Source: Clostridia bacterium (GTDB lineage: Bacteria; Bacillota; Clostridia; Oscillospirales; CAG-272). From it: a stretch of 52,662 bases of DNA. Under the pieces are notes generated by a model. That model searched no databases and was not told where the DNA came from. It worked only from the letters and a program-made list of their open reading frames with translations. A program made the position numbers and the translations under genes. Position 1 is the stretch's first letter. The number at the start of each line of letters is the position of its first letter. This document shows positions 45,134 to 52,662 of this stretch, in pieces. The stretch spans positions 1-52,662 of the forward strand of contig CAAFYZ010000023.1 of assembly GCA_900767415.1 (NCBI GenBank). Direction: 5' to 3'.

Positions 45134-47461
45134 ATGACTAAAAGAAAATTCAAAGTACAATGGGTGGCACTTCTCTGTCTCGCCGCCCTGCTCGTCGGGT
45201 CCCTCTCCGTGATCTTCTTCCGGAGCCCGGCGACTGCCGCGGGCCTTGCCGACAAAGGATTCCGCGAGGATTTCTCTTCTTTTGAAGAGAAGACCTATTA
45301 CAAGAGAGGCCCGGAAAACTACACGGGCTGTATCGACGAGAACAGTTGGAGTGAATACTCTTATTCGCAGAACTTCAAGACGCCCGGGAATGCGCAGCAG
45401 GGGTGGCAGATCAACCTCTATAACGGCAACTCCGGATCAAAACCGAAGAAGAGAATCGGTTTAAAAACCGAAAAATACTTCAGCGTAGAGAACGTCGCGG
45501 GGAACGCCGGCGGAAAAGCCGCCAAGCTCTTCTCTGCCTATGCTCCGGGGGCGTCTTTGAAGCACTCTTCGTCGCTCACGGACAACGCATCGAGACTGTC
45601 CATGGACATCAACGCGACCGTCAGCACGGGAGCGACGCTGTACATGCAGTTCCGCTTCATGGTTCCGAACACCGGTACGAACGTCAACATCTACCCGAAA
45701 GCGAACAACAGCTGGCCGCCCGACCTTTTTGTCATCCGCGGCAGTGAACTGAGAATCGGAAAAACCTCCACGACACTCGTGCCGGGGCACTGGTACGACG
45801 TAATCTGGAGCGCAAAGAGCGGGTCGAAAGAAGCCACGCTCCTTGTGGACAATGTCGCTTACACGTACTCCTGGTCGTCTCCGTATTCTTCCCTGCAGTA
45901 TCCGATCTTCCAGGCACAGGCCTCCGTCACGGAGGGTATGGACAGTATTCTCTATGTTGACGATATCGCCATCTTTGAGAAAACCGCCGATTACTCTCTC
46001 CTCTATGACAGAATGGAAGTCGTCTCTTCTTTCTATCCGATGACCGAAGAACAGTTTACCGTCCTCGGCAGTGTCACCGCAGGCGAGATCCGCAAGAGTC
46101 TCACCATGCGCCATGACGTCGGACTGAAGATCATGCGCGGCGACGAAGAGGTCAAAGACGACACCGCAACCGTCAAAGGCGGGGACTCCCTCGTCTTCGC
46201 GACCGCCGACGGCGGCTACACGGTGACGGTGCCCGTCGTCGGACTCCCCGACCGCCCCGCGGAAAACGATGCGTCCGAGACGTTTGACAATCTCTCTTTC
46301 CTGATCGGGAAAAATTCCGTCGCGGAAGGAGCCGTCTATAAAGGTTCTTCCACGGCACTGCTCGACGGTGTCAGCGCGACAAGCGTATTCGGCAATGCGG
46401 ACTCGCTCGGCGTTACGCGTGCACCCCTCAAGCGGGAGGGCGACACCGCCCTGGTCTTCCGCTCGGACAAGACAAGCGCATCTGCCGATATGACGATTCT
46501 CCGCTCCGCCTCCTTCCCCCATACGGCAGGATACGGGAACGTGCTGGAATTCGATGTGATAGCCACCGGTAAGGGCGGTACGCTGACCGTCGGACGCACC
46601 GCGGTCGCCGATACGATCGAGGTCGGCACGGACACCGTGACCTTCGCCGGGAAGACGCTCTCCGTTACCGCAAACCGCTACTACCGTATCGCGTGGGAAA
46701 TCACGGCGGACGGTGTACAGAACGTCTATGTCAACGATACGCTCGTCGGAACGAAGAACGGCGATCCCCTCACTGCCGCCGGCGGTGTCTCCTTCCGTAT
46801 GACGAAGGCGGGGTCGGTGGACGCCTGCTTTGCCGTCGACAATCTCCAGTCTTATACCAAAGCGATCGCCATCGCACCGAAGCTCGACACCACGTCTCCC
46901 CGCTCCGACGTGATGAGCGTCTCGGAAGAGACCCGCACCTTCTACCTCGTGCCGGATGCGAATCTTGACGTAAACTACCTGCTCGGCACCTTTACCGATG
47001 GCAACGTCGCCCTCTTCGATGCGGAGGGGAACGAGCTGACGTCGGGTAACTTCGACCGCAAGACGGGGCTTCTCGTCTACTATCCGAAGGACAACGGCAC
47101 GCCGAAGGTCTACACGCTCGGCAATCCGTCCTTCTCCTTCTCCTCGATCTATGCCGACGGCATGGTACTTCAAAGAAACACCGAGATCCGCCTGAGCGGC
47201 TTCGGTAACGCGTCGGGCGCCGATATTCTGGCGACGCTGACCGACAAAAACGGCAATCTTCTCGCCGTCGCCTCGGAAAAGACGACGATGGGACAGTTCT
47301 CCGTTACCCTTCCCGCCCTCCCCGCGGCAAAGGGACTGACGCTCAACATCCGCATCTCGAACGGAGCCGACATCTTCTATGAGAAGACCTTCACAGACGT
47401 CGCCGTCGGTGAAGTGTGGATTCTCTCCGGACAATCGAATATGTGGCTGCCCGTCCATTAG
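45134..47461 (+). CDS. Sialate-O-acetylesterase-type secreted protein, N-terminal part ending at in-frame UAG
   Basis: The 775-residue segment begins with a signal peptide (hydrophobic WVALLCLAALLVGSLSVIFF, likely cleavage after SPATAA). Two jelly-roll, LamG-like regions follow (about 35-260 and 380-580), then the N-terminal beta domain of the sialate O-acetylesterase (SASA) family (SSIYADGMVLQR near 670) and the nucleophile motif SGQSNM with Ser768. Seven codons after that Ser the frame hits TAG (47459-47461). The next in-frame codon is ATG and the rest of the same catalytic domain follows. This is therefore either a nonsense-mutated gene, a readthrough gene or the first chain of a split enzyme. 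Expected substrates are O-acetyl groups on sialic acid or other polysaccharides. Confidence 0.75.
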   Translation: MTKRKFKVQWVALLCLAALLVGSLSVIFFRSPATAAGLADKGFREDFSSFEEKTYYKRGPENYTGCIDENSWSEYSYSQNFKTPGNAQQGWQINLYNGNSGSKPKKRIGLKTEKYFSVENVAGNAGGKAAKLFSAYAPGASLKHSSSLTDNASRLSMDINATVSTGATLYMQFRFMVPNTGTNVNIYPKANNSWPPDLFVIRGSELRIGKTSTTLVPGHWYDVIWSAKSGSKEATLLVDNVAYTYSWSSPYSSLQYPIFQAQASVTEGMDSILYVDDIAIFEKTADYSLLYDRMEVVSSFYPMTEEQFTVLGSVTAGEIRKSLTMRHDVGLKIMRGDEEVKDDTATVKGGDSLVFATADGGYTVTVPVVGLPDRPAENDASETFDNLSFLIGKNSVAEGAVYKGSSTALLDGVSATSVFGNADSLGVTRAPLKREGDTALVFRSDKTSASADMTILRSASFPHTAGYGNVLEFDVIATGKGGTLTVGRTAVADTIEVGTDTVTFAGKTLSVTANRYYRIAWEITADGVQNVYVNDTLVGTKNGDPLTAAGGVSFRMTKAGSVDACFAVDNLQSYTKAIAIAPKLDTTSPRSDVMSVSEETRTFYLVPDANLDVNYLLGTFTDGNVALFDAEGNELTSGNFDRKTGLLVYYPKDNGTPKVYTLGNPSFSFSSIYADGMVLQRNTEIRLSGFGNASGADILATLTDKNGNLLAVASEKTTMGQFSVTLPALPAAKGLTLNIRISNGADIFYEKTFTDVAVGEVWILSGQSNMWLPVH

Positions 47462-48700
47462 ATGGAAGATGCCGCCGAGTACCTCGCCAACGCGGACAAC
47501 TACGGCGACAATATCCGCTACTTCTCGCAGGACAGAGCCGCCTCCTTCACCCCCATGACCGATACGGTAAACGGCGGGTGGTACACCGCGACGAGAAAGA
47601 ATCTCACGACCCGCGCCATCTCGGGTATCGGCTATGTGATGGCAACACGCCTTGCCGATCAGCTCGACGGCGTGCCCGTCGCTATCATCGATGCCTACTA
47701 TGAAGGTTCTTCCATCGTGACATGGCTCGATCTCGACACGATTCGCTCGACGTATCCTTCCCTTTACACCACGTACCTCGACTACGAGTCGAAGGGGACG
47801 CCCTCCAGCTGGAACAAGGTTCCCTCCGTCTGCTACAACCAGATGGTACACCCGATCAAGGGGTACACGGCAAGCGGTGTGATCTGGTATCAGGGGGAAT
47901 CCGATATCGGCATCTCCTCTCTCTACACGGACTACTACAAGACGCTGACCTCCCTTTGGAGAGGTTGGCTCGGCAACGACGAACTCCCGTTCATGGTCAT
48001 GCAGCTCGCGCCCTATGCCAATATCCGTTGCCGCGACTTCCGCAATGCGCAATATAATATGGTACAAAGCGATCCGTATTCCTACCTGATTTCCACGACG
48101 GAAGACGGTCCTCTCTTCACCGTAGCGGATAACGTCAACGGCTTCGGCTACGCGCACGTTCACCCGGCGAGAAAATCTTCGATCGGTCTTCGCACCGCGG
48201 ATATGATCCTCGGCAAGATCTACGGCGTGGATCTCGGCAGAGCGTACAAAGCACCCGAGATCGTCTCGCAGAGACGCGAGGGCAACCGCGTAATCCTCAC
48301 TTTTGACAGTGAGCTTTCGCTTCTTCACGGCGGTGCGGTCGAGGGCTTTACCCTTGACGGTGTCGCGGCAGTGGGTATCATCGACGGCAACGTCCTGACG
48401 CTGGAAGCGGCGGGTGTCACGGAGCCGAAGACGGTCGCCTATGCACAGGATACCATCACGGTTGTCATGAAGGACGGCACGGTCTACCGCAACATCAAGG
48501 ACATTCATGTCGGAAACGACGCGCAGAGTGACAGACCCTCTGCGGACCGTTCTTACACGACCTTCGTTACCGCGGAGGGCGAGACGATCAGAGTCGACGC
48601 CGACTCTCACGACGTCATTCGCTCTACCTACGGCGGCAACCTGACAAACGAGTCGGGATATGCGATGCCCTCCTTCTCCCTCTCCGTGAGTGCCGAATGA
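47462..48700 (+). CDS. Sialate-O-acetylesterase-type protein, C-terminal part after UAG
   Basis: This 412-residue continuation is in the same frame as the preceding segment and starts with ATG immediately after its TAG. It completes the SASA/SGNH fold: YVMATRLADQLDGVPVAIID, GVIWYQGESD (the family WxQGE block) and HVHPARKSSIGLR, which holds the probable catalytic His. A C-terminal beta domain follows. There is no ribosome site before the ATG and no signal peptide, so a free-standing secreted product would need translational coupling and would lack an export signal. Whole-gene readthrough is the simpler reading. It stops 26 bp before the lipoprotein start. Confidence 0.65.
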   Translation: MEDAAEYLANADNYGDNIRYFSQDRAASFTPMTDTVNGGWYTATRKNLTTRAISGIGYVMATRLADQLDGVPVAIIDAYYEGSSIVTWLDLDTIRSTYPSLYTTYLDYESKGTPSSWNKVPSVCYNQMVHPIKGYTASGVIWYQGESDIGISSLYTDYYKTLTSLWRGWLGNDELPFMVMQLAPYANIRCRDFRNAQYNMVQSDPYSYLISTTEDGPLFTVADNVNGFGYAHVHPARKSSIGLRTADMILGKIYGVDLGRAYKAPEIVSQRREGNRVILTFDSELSLLHGGAVEGFTLDGVAAVGIIDGNVLTLEAAGVTEPKTVAYAQDTITVVMKDGTVYRNIKDIHVGNDAQSDRPSADRSYTTFVTAEGETIRVDADSHDVIRSTYGGNLTNESGYAMPSFSLSVSAE

Positions 48701-48726
48701 TGCCGAACGATGAAAGGATCAAATAT

Positions 48727-50829
48727 ATGAAAAAAATCAGAATTCTTCTTCCCCTTCTCCTGCTTATGCTCTGTGTCTGCGTGTTCACCGCCTGCAGCAT
48801 TCCGGGCAACAACACCCCTTCCGCACCGACGGAGAAGACGAAGATCGAGGGGATCGAATTCCCCGGCGCCACCTACAACTACGACGGTAAAACCTATCGT
48901 TCTCTCGCCATCGTCGGCTCTCTGCCCGAAGGCGTCAGCGTTACCTACTCCGGCAACGACGTGATGGAATACGGCACCTATACGGTCTACGCCGTATTCC
49001 ACGCCGCCGCGGGATACGAAGACAAATACGAGCTCCCCGCGCCGATGTCGGCGAAGTTGACGATCAATTACGTCGACCTTCGCGAGCAGATCAAGAACAT
49101 CGACTTCTTGGATCAGACCTTCACTTACAGCGGCGAAGAAAAGTTTATGGAGATCGACGGCGTCCTCCCCGAGGGTGTCCACGCCTCCTATGAAGGCAAC
49201 AGCAACATCGACGCCGGTGCTTATACGGTCAAGGTTACCTTCTCTTTTGACGAAGGATACGAGAAGATTTACAAGCCGCTCTCCCCGATGACGGCGACCA
49301 TGACGATCCTGCCCGCCTCCATCGACCTTTCCAATCTCGTCTTTTCCGACACTTCGACGGAACATACGGGCGAGCACAAGATTCTTCCATACAAGGGCTC
49401 GATCCCCGATATTCTGACGACCTATTACACTTACGTCGGTGAAGACGGCGTCGTACACGACGAGCGCGTCGAAGGCGAAAACTTCGGCCCGACGGAACTC
49501 GGCAGTTACATCTTCACGCTCAACTTCGAATCGAGCGACCCGAACTACATCACACCGAACGCGCGTGTCGCGACGCTGGAGATCGTCCCCGAGGCGGCAG
49601 AGGTTACCTTCGTCGAAGACGGATTTTCCGATGTCGTCGTGCGGATTCAGAAGGGTTCGCTCTTCCCCGATTCCAAGCTCCCCAACCCGCAAACCATCCG
49701 TAAGGGGTACACCTTCCGGTGGGAAGAGTTTGACCGAACGATCACCGAAGATATCACCGTCCGCCTCGTGGCAGTGCCTGTCCGCTATACGCTCACCTTC
49801 CTTGCCGACGACGGTCTGACCCTGCCCGAAGGACTTCCCACCCACTATACGGCGGAAGATCTTCCTCTGACTTTACCGACGGTGGTCAGCGAGACCGCTC
49901 CCTACGCATGGAAGATTCAGGGCTCGGATGCACCTGCCCTCTCTACACTTCCCGAAGGGACGATCGGCGATCTTACTCTGGTCGCCGTCTCTTCCGGATC
50001 GACGACGGGGATTCTTTACACGGTCGGCGACGACGGTGTGACGGTTACCGGTTATGACGGGACGTCCGCATACCTCTTCCTTCCCGAGACGTACGAAGGA
50101 AAGGCGCTGACTTCCATCGCGAGCGATGCGTTCCGCGGTCTTCCGATCAAGTATATCCGTATGCCGAAGACGATCCGCAACATCGGCAACAACGCCTTCC
50201 GTGACTGCACGGAACTGCGTGCTGTCGATCTGCCCTCCGAGCTTTCCAACCTCGGAAGCGGCGCATTCCGCGGTTGCACGGCTCTTACCGAGCTGGTGCT
50301 CCCCGATTCGCTGAAAACGATCGGTTCCGGCGTGCTGCAAGACACGAAACTCACCTCGATCAAAGTGCCCTTTATCGGTAGTTCGACAACCACCGGAGCG
50401 GCGAAAGGATACTTCGGTTATCTCTTCGGCGCACTGAGCGCGGGACAGAACAACCAGTATGTTCCCGACACGCTGAAGACGGTAACGATCTCGAAGAGTT
50501 GCACCCGCATCGAATCCGGTGCCTTCATGGGACTTACCTCGCTTGAACGCGTGGTTATGGAATCCGACGGTACGCTCGGCGTCCGCACGATCTCGAACGA
50601 AGCGTTCCGCGGTTGTACCGCCCTTCGCGAAGTGGAGATCGCGGCGACGGTAGTCGAAATCCCGGCGAACGCGGAAGTGTCGAATTCTCCCTTCTTCGGT
50701 TGTTCCGAAGAGTTGGTGCTGAAATTCCATTGCACCGAAGCGGAAGCTGCGTCGAACTTCGGTCAGTACTTTGCGACGGTCGCCGAAGGAAAAACGGCAA
50801 CGGTCGTTTACCTCACCGAAGAGGCATAA
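48727..50829 (+). CDS. Surface lipoprotein with MBG-like, Flg_new-like and BspA-type LRR repeats
   Basis: The 700-residue product starts with a lipoprotein signal, KKIRILLPLLLLMLCVCVFTAC, with C23 as the lipid-attachment residue. Three beta-rich repeats of about 85 residues follow, each with a YDG/YSG-type core (GATYNYDGKTY, DQTFTYSGEE, DTSTEHTGEH), then a Listeria-Bacteroides repeat (about 310-360), then BspA-type leucine-rich repeats (about 460-670) such as IGNNAFRDCTELRAVDLP. BspA-like repeats mediate adhesion in several host-associated bacteria. The ATG at 48727 follows AAAGGA; an earlier ATG at 48697 would place ten residues before the signal. Probably co-transcribed with the esterase-like gene. 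Confidence 0.85.
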   Translation: MKKIRILLPLLLLMLCVCVFTACSIPGNNTPSAPTEKTKIEGIEFPGATYNYDGKTYRSLAIVGSLPEGVSVTYSGNDVMEYGTYTVYAVFHAAAGYEDKYELPAPMSAKLTINYVDLREQIKNIDFLDQTFTYSGEEKFMEIDGVLPEGVHASYEGNSNIDAGAYTVKVTFSFDEGYEKIYKPLSPMTATMTILPASIDLSNLVFSDTSTEHTGEHKILPYKGSIPDILTTYYTYVGEDGVVHDERVEGENFGPTELGSYIFTLNFESSDPNYITPNARVATLEIVPEAAEVTFVEDGFSDVVVRIQKGSLFPDSKLPNPQTIRKGYTFRWEEFDRTITEDITVRLVAVPVRYTLTFLADDGLTLPEGLPTHYTAEDLPLTLPTVVSETAPYAWKIQGSDAPALSTLPEGTIGDLTLVAVSSGSTTGILYTVGDDGVTVTGYDGTSAYLFLPETYEGKALTSIASDAFRGLPIKYIRMPKTIRNIGNNAFRDCTELRAVDLPSELSNLGSGAFRGCTALTELVLPDSLKTIGSGVLQDTKLTSIKVPFIGSSTTTGAAKGYFGYLFGALSAGQNNQYVPDTLKTVTISKSCTRIESGAFMGLTSLERVVMESDGTLGVRTISNEAFRGCTALREVEIAATVVEIPANAEVSNSPFFGCSEELVLKFHCTEAEAASNFGQYFATVAEGKTATVVYLTEEA

Positions 50830-50850
50830 GACAAAACCATTATTGAAAGT

Positions 50851-50892
50851 GCCCCGTGCAGATGCGAAAATCGCATCTGCACGGGGCTTTTT
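50851..50892 (+). terminator. Intrinsic terminator after the lipoprotein gene
   Basis: A perfect 17-bp stem (50851-50867 with 50871-50887, loop AAA) followed by a T-rich tail. Confidence 0.93.
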
Positions 50893-50950
50893 CGTCTTCG
50901 GAAAACGAGGGCACGTCGCAGGGCGGCGGTCACGGTTTTCGGCAGGGCGT

Positions 50951-51493
50951 GGGTGCGTTGACGGAAGGCGGGCGGGAGAGAAATGTTCGGGTCGTCGGGG
51001 ACGCCGACCCCTACAGGGGAAAACAAGAACAGGCGGGGTACAAATATGCCTTCTCCGGTGGGAGAAGGTGGCAGCCGAAGGCTGACGGATGAGGCGTTTT
51101 TCCTCGGTCGAGGTTTTGCTGTAAGAGCGCATTACTCCTCATCCACCGCTACGCGGTCCCCCTTCTCCGGCAGGAGAAGGCAAAGGTGCGTTGACGGAAG
51201 ATGGGAGGGAGAGAGGGCGTGCGGGTCGTCGGGGCGCCGACCCCTACAGGGGAAAACAAGAACGGGCGGGGGGTACAAATATGCCTTCTCCGGTGGGAGA
51301 AGGTGGCAGCCGACGGCTGACGGATGAGGCGTTTTTTCCCTCGGTCGAGGTTTTGCTGTAAGGTAGCGCATTACTCATCATCCACCGCTACGCGGTCCCC
51401 CTTCTCCAACAGGAGAAGGCAAAGGTGCGATGACGGAAGGCGGGCGGGAAAGAACGCGTTGCGGGTCGTCGAGGCGCCGACCCCTACAGGGGG
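50951..51493. repeat. Tandem array (about 2.3 copies) of a 235-bp palindromic intergenic repeat
   Basis: Copies begin with GTGCG(T/A)TGACGG at 50953, 51186 and 51425, giving units of 233 and 239 bp and a third truncated near 51493. Each unit contains GGGTCG...CGACCC, then CCTTCTCC/GGAGAAGG (51049-51068), CAGCC/GGCTG, GGATGAGG (51087-51094), a central CCTCGGTCGAGG, CCTCATCC (51137-51144), ACCGC/GCGGT, and a second CCTTCTCC/GGAGAAGG (51161-51180). The two halves are mirror images, so each unit can fold into one branched structure. I see no coding content. It looks like a dispersed, MITE- or BIME-like element that has duplicated here. Confidence 0.85.
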
Positions 51494-51560
51494 AGATCGG
51501 AAGTTGGTATGACGACGGAAGGTTGATAAAAGCGACAAAGAAGACGCAAAAAGAGCATAA

Positions 51561-51590
51561 AAAAGAGTGCCCCGCGAAGGGCACTCTTTT
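51561..51590 (-). terminator. Intrinsic terminator of the 76-residue gene
   Basis: AAAAGAGTGCCC (51561-51572), loop of six, GGGCACTCTTTT (51579-51590). It follows the TAA by a few bases on the minus strand. Confidence 0.88.
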
Positions 51591-51593
51591 TCT

Positions 51594-51824
51594 TTAGTTT
51601 TCCGACGCCCACTTGTCTGCGGTGGCTTTCGACATTCTTTTAATATCCTCTTTCGGATATTTGGAATTCTCGCCGCCGTTCGTGTACAGAAAATACGCGC
51701 CGTCCGCGGTACGATAAAGGGTCTCTTCGTACCCTTCGGCATCGCCGAAGGCACCGCTCGTCACCTTTTTGACGACTTCTGCGGCATCGGTGTCGTAGAG
51801 TTTTTTGCAGATGAGTTTCTTCAT
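51594..51824 (-). CDS. Small conserved-type protein, unknown function
   Basis: A 76-residue soluble protein, MKKLICKKLYDTDAAEVVKK at the start, with YEETLYRTADGAYFLYTNGG in the middle and a Lys-rich C-terminus. The YEETLYR-x(2)-G-x-[YF]FL pattern is recalled from small uncharacterised Firmicutes proteins, but I cannot assign a function. It has a complete expression unit: its own promoter, AAGGAGG at good spacing, and a terminator, so it is very likely a real gene. It is not linked to its neighbours. Confidence 0.85.
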   Translation of the reverse strand: MKKLICKKLYDTDAAEVVKKVTSGAFGDAEGYEETLYRTADGAYFLYTNGGENSKYPKEDIKRMSKATADKWASEN

Positions 51825-51884
51825 TTTCTTTTCCTCCTTGTTTTTTGTCGCCGAAATTCCGGCATTTTTTTGTTATCTATCCAT

Positions 51885-51913
51885 AGTATACCACCGGATC
51901 GTAAAAAATGCAA
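51885..51913 (-). promoter_or_regulatory. Sigma-A promoter of the 76-residue gene
   Basis: On the minus strand TTGCAT (51908-51913), 17 nt ending TGG, TATACT (51885-51890). The leader is about 55 nt. Confidence 0.8.
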
Positions 51914-51984
51914 GGGGTTGTATTTTTTTTTACAATCACGAAACATCCGACGAAAACGGCGGCTCCGCCTCTTCCCTCTTGTCG

Positions 51985-52662
51985 TTACGATTTCTTTTTC
52001 AGGCGGCGGTCAAGGCGGTGGGAGAGCCATGTGCCGCACCCCTGCAAAACTCCGACAATCATCACCAGAGCCAAAACGGCAAGCAACATGACAAGATACC
52101 GATAGCGGTAATATCCGTAAGTAATGGCAATGTTCCCGAGTCCGCCGCCGCCGATGATCCCGCTCATCGCGGAATAACCGAGAACGGTGGTAACCGCGAT
52201 CGTCACACCGGAGATCAGAGAAGGAAGTGCCTCGGGGAGCATGACTTTTACGACGATCTGCACCGGAGTGGCACCCATGCTCTCCGCCGCCTCGATAAGA
52301 TTCGGGTCTACCTCCCGCAGACTCCCCTCTGCCAGTCGGGCAACGAAAGGAAACGCCGCGACCGCAAGCGGAACGACCGTCGCCGCCGTCCCCACCGTCG
52401 TGCCGACGATCAGGCGGGAGAGCGGAAAGACCATAATCATCAGAATCAGAAACGGGACGGAACGGAGAAGGTCGATTCCTCCGTTCAGAAGTCGATACAG
52501 CCATGCGGGCAGAGGAAGGACGCCGTCTTTTCGCCCTGCCGCGAGAAGTACGCCGAGGGGCAGTCCGAGCAGGACGGCGATCGCCGTCGACAAAAGGGTC
52601 ATCAGCAGAGTTTCCGCGATCGCCTTCGGCGACTCGGTCTGCAGGACGCGCCATGCGTGCTC
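51985..52662 (-). CDS. metI: Methionine-type ABC transporter permease MetI, 5' end missing
   Basis: The visible 225 residues form a membrane permease with five or so hydrophobic segments: TLLSTAIAVLLGLPLGVLLA, FLILMIMVFPLSRLIVGTTV and the C-terminal YLVMLLAVLALVMIVGVLQG. The EAA loop (EAAESMGATPVQIVVKVMLP) is the ATPase-docking site. SAMSGIIGGGGLGNIAITYGYYRY is typical of MetI, which with MetN and MetQ imports methionine. The frame is open to the window edge and only a few codons should be missing. metN would be expected just beyond the window; methionine specificity is inferred from family resemblance. Confidence 0.88.
   Translation of the reverse strand, partial: EHAWRVLQTESPKAIAETLLMTLLSTAIAVLLGLPLGVLLAAGRKDGVLPLPAWLYRLLNGGIDLLRSVPFLILMIMVFPLSRLIVGTTVGTAATVVPLAVAAFPFVARLAEGSLREVDPNLIEAAESMGATPVQIVVKVMLPEALPSLISGVTIAVTTVLGYSAMSGIIGGGGLGNIAITYGYYRYRYLVMLLAVLALVMIVGVLQGCGTWLSHRLDRRLKKKS

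Noticed and set aside
47459..47461. Pyrrolysine insertion at the esterase UAG
   Set aside because: No pyl genes or methylamine methyltransferases are in the window and the protein is not of that type. It cannot be excluded genome-wide, but nothing here supports it specifically.
45461..48610. A 1049-codon open frame antisense to the esterase-type gene
   Set aside because: The plus strand has a promoter, ribosome site, signal peptide and catalytic motifs; the minus frame has none. It does not explain the UAG.
50951..51493. CRISPR array
   Set aside because: Units are about 235 bp and similar throughout, with no short repeats alternating with unique spacers and no cas genes nearby.
50856..51512. 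Several short open frames in the repeat array
   Set aside because: They are in both strands, repeat with the DNA unit, encode low-complexity Arg/Gly-rich sequence and lack ribosome sites.

Overview
The window is a 52.7 kb chromosomal segment of a Gram-positive, spore-forming bacterium, most likely an uncultured member of the Clostridia from a gut-like habitat. The clues are housekeeping proteins of Firmicutes type, strong sigma-A promoters (TTGACA-N17-TATAAT), AGGAGG ribosome sites, a HrcA/CIRCE operator on htpG, a SipL-type spore-coat morphogenesis gene, and an AraC-regulated fucosidase next to secreted glycan-active proteins. I saw no rRNA, tRNA, CRISPR array, prophage or transposase.

Layout, left to right. 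1-4.8 kb: htpG under CIRCE control, then a divergent AraC regulator and GH29 alpha-L-fucosidase. 4.9-20.7 kb (minus strand): one unbroken S10-spc-alpha ribosomal operon from rpsJ to rplQ, 31 genes including secY, adk, map, infA and rpoA, expressed from a strong promoter near 20.93 kb with a leader of about 250 nt. 21.2-24.9 kb (plus): an 8-TM membrane protein overlapping polA. 25-26.6 kb (minus): a DUF3794/LysM SipL-like spore protein. 26.7-31.2 kb (minus): the str operon rpsL-rpsG-fusA-tuf. 31.4-32.7 kb (minus): a family 2 glycosyltransferase with its own promoter, wedged between rpoC and rpsL. 32.9-40.5 kb (minus): rpoB-rpoC with a private promoter and no rplJL ahead of it. 40.9-44.8 kb (minus): prfC-trmB-radC, where radC is a tandem double-RadC protein. 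45.1-50.8 kb (plus): a secreted sialate-O-acetylesterase-type protein interrupted by one in-frame UAG, followed by a surface lipoprotein with BspA-type leucine-rich repeats. 50.9-51.5 kb: a tandem array of a palindromic intergenic repeat. 51.6-52.7 kb (minus): a 76-residue orphan protein and the end of a MetI-type ABC permease.

Most of the window is core gene-expression machinery: RNA polymerase alpha, beta and beta-prime, about 27 ribosomal proteins, EF-Tu, EF-G, IF-1, RF3, TrmB, methionine aminopeptidase, SecY and adenylate kinase. The fucosidase, esterase-like protein and BspA-like lipoprotein suggest foraging on fucosylated or acetylated glycans.

The points most worth a second look are: the in-frame UAG straight after the catalytic GQSNM motif of the esterase, seen together with a complete absence of UAG terminators at the 51 other gene ends; the two-unit RadC protein; an infA that appears to start at CUG or AUU; an Arg in ribosomal protein S12 at the streptomycin-resistance position (K101 in B. 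subtilis); structured untranslated regions before rpsG, rpsH, rpoA, rplC and rpsJ; and the 235-bp palindromic repeat array.
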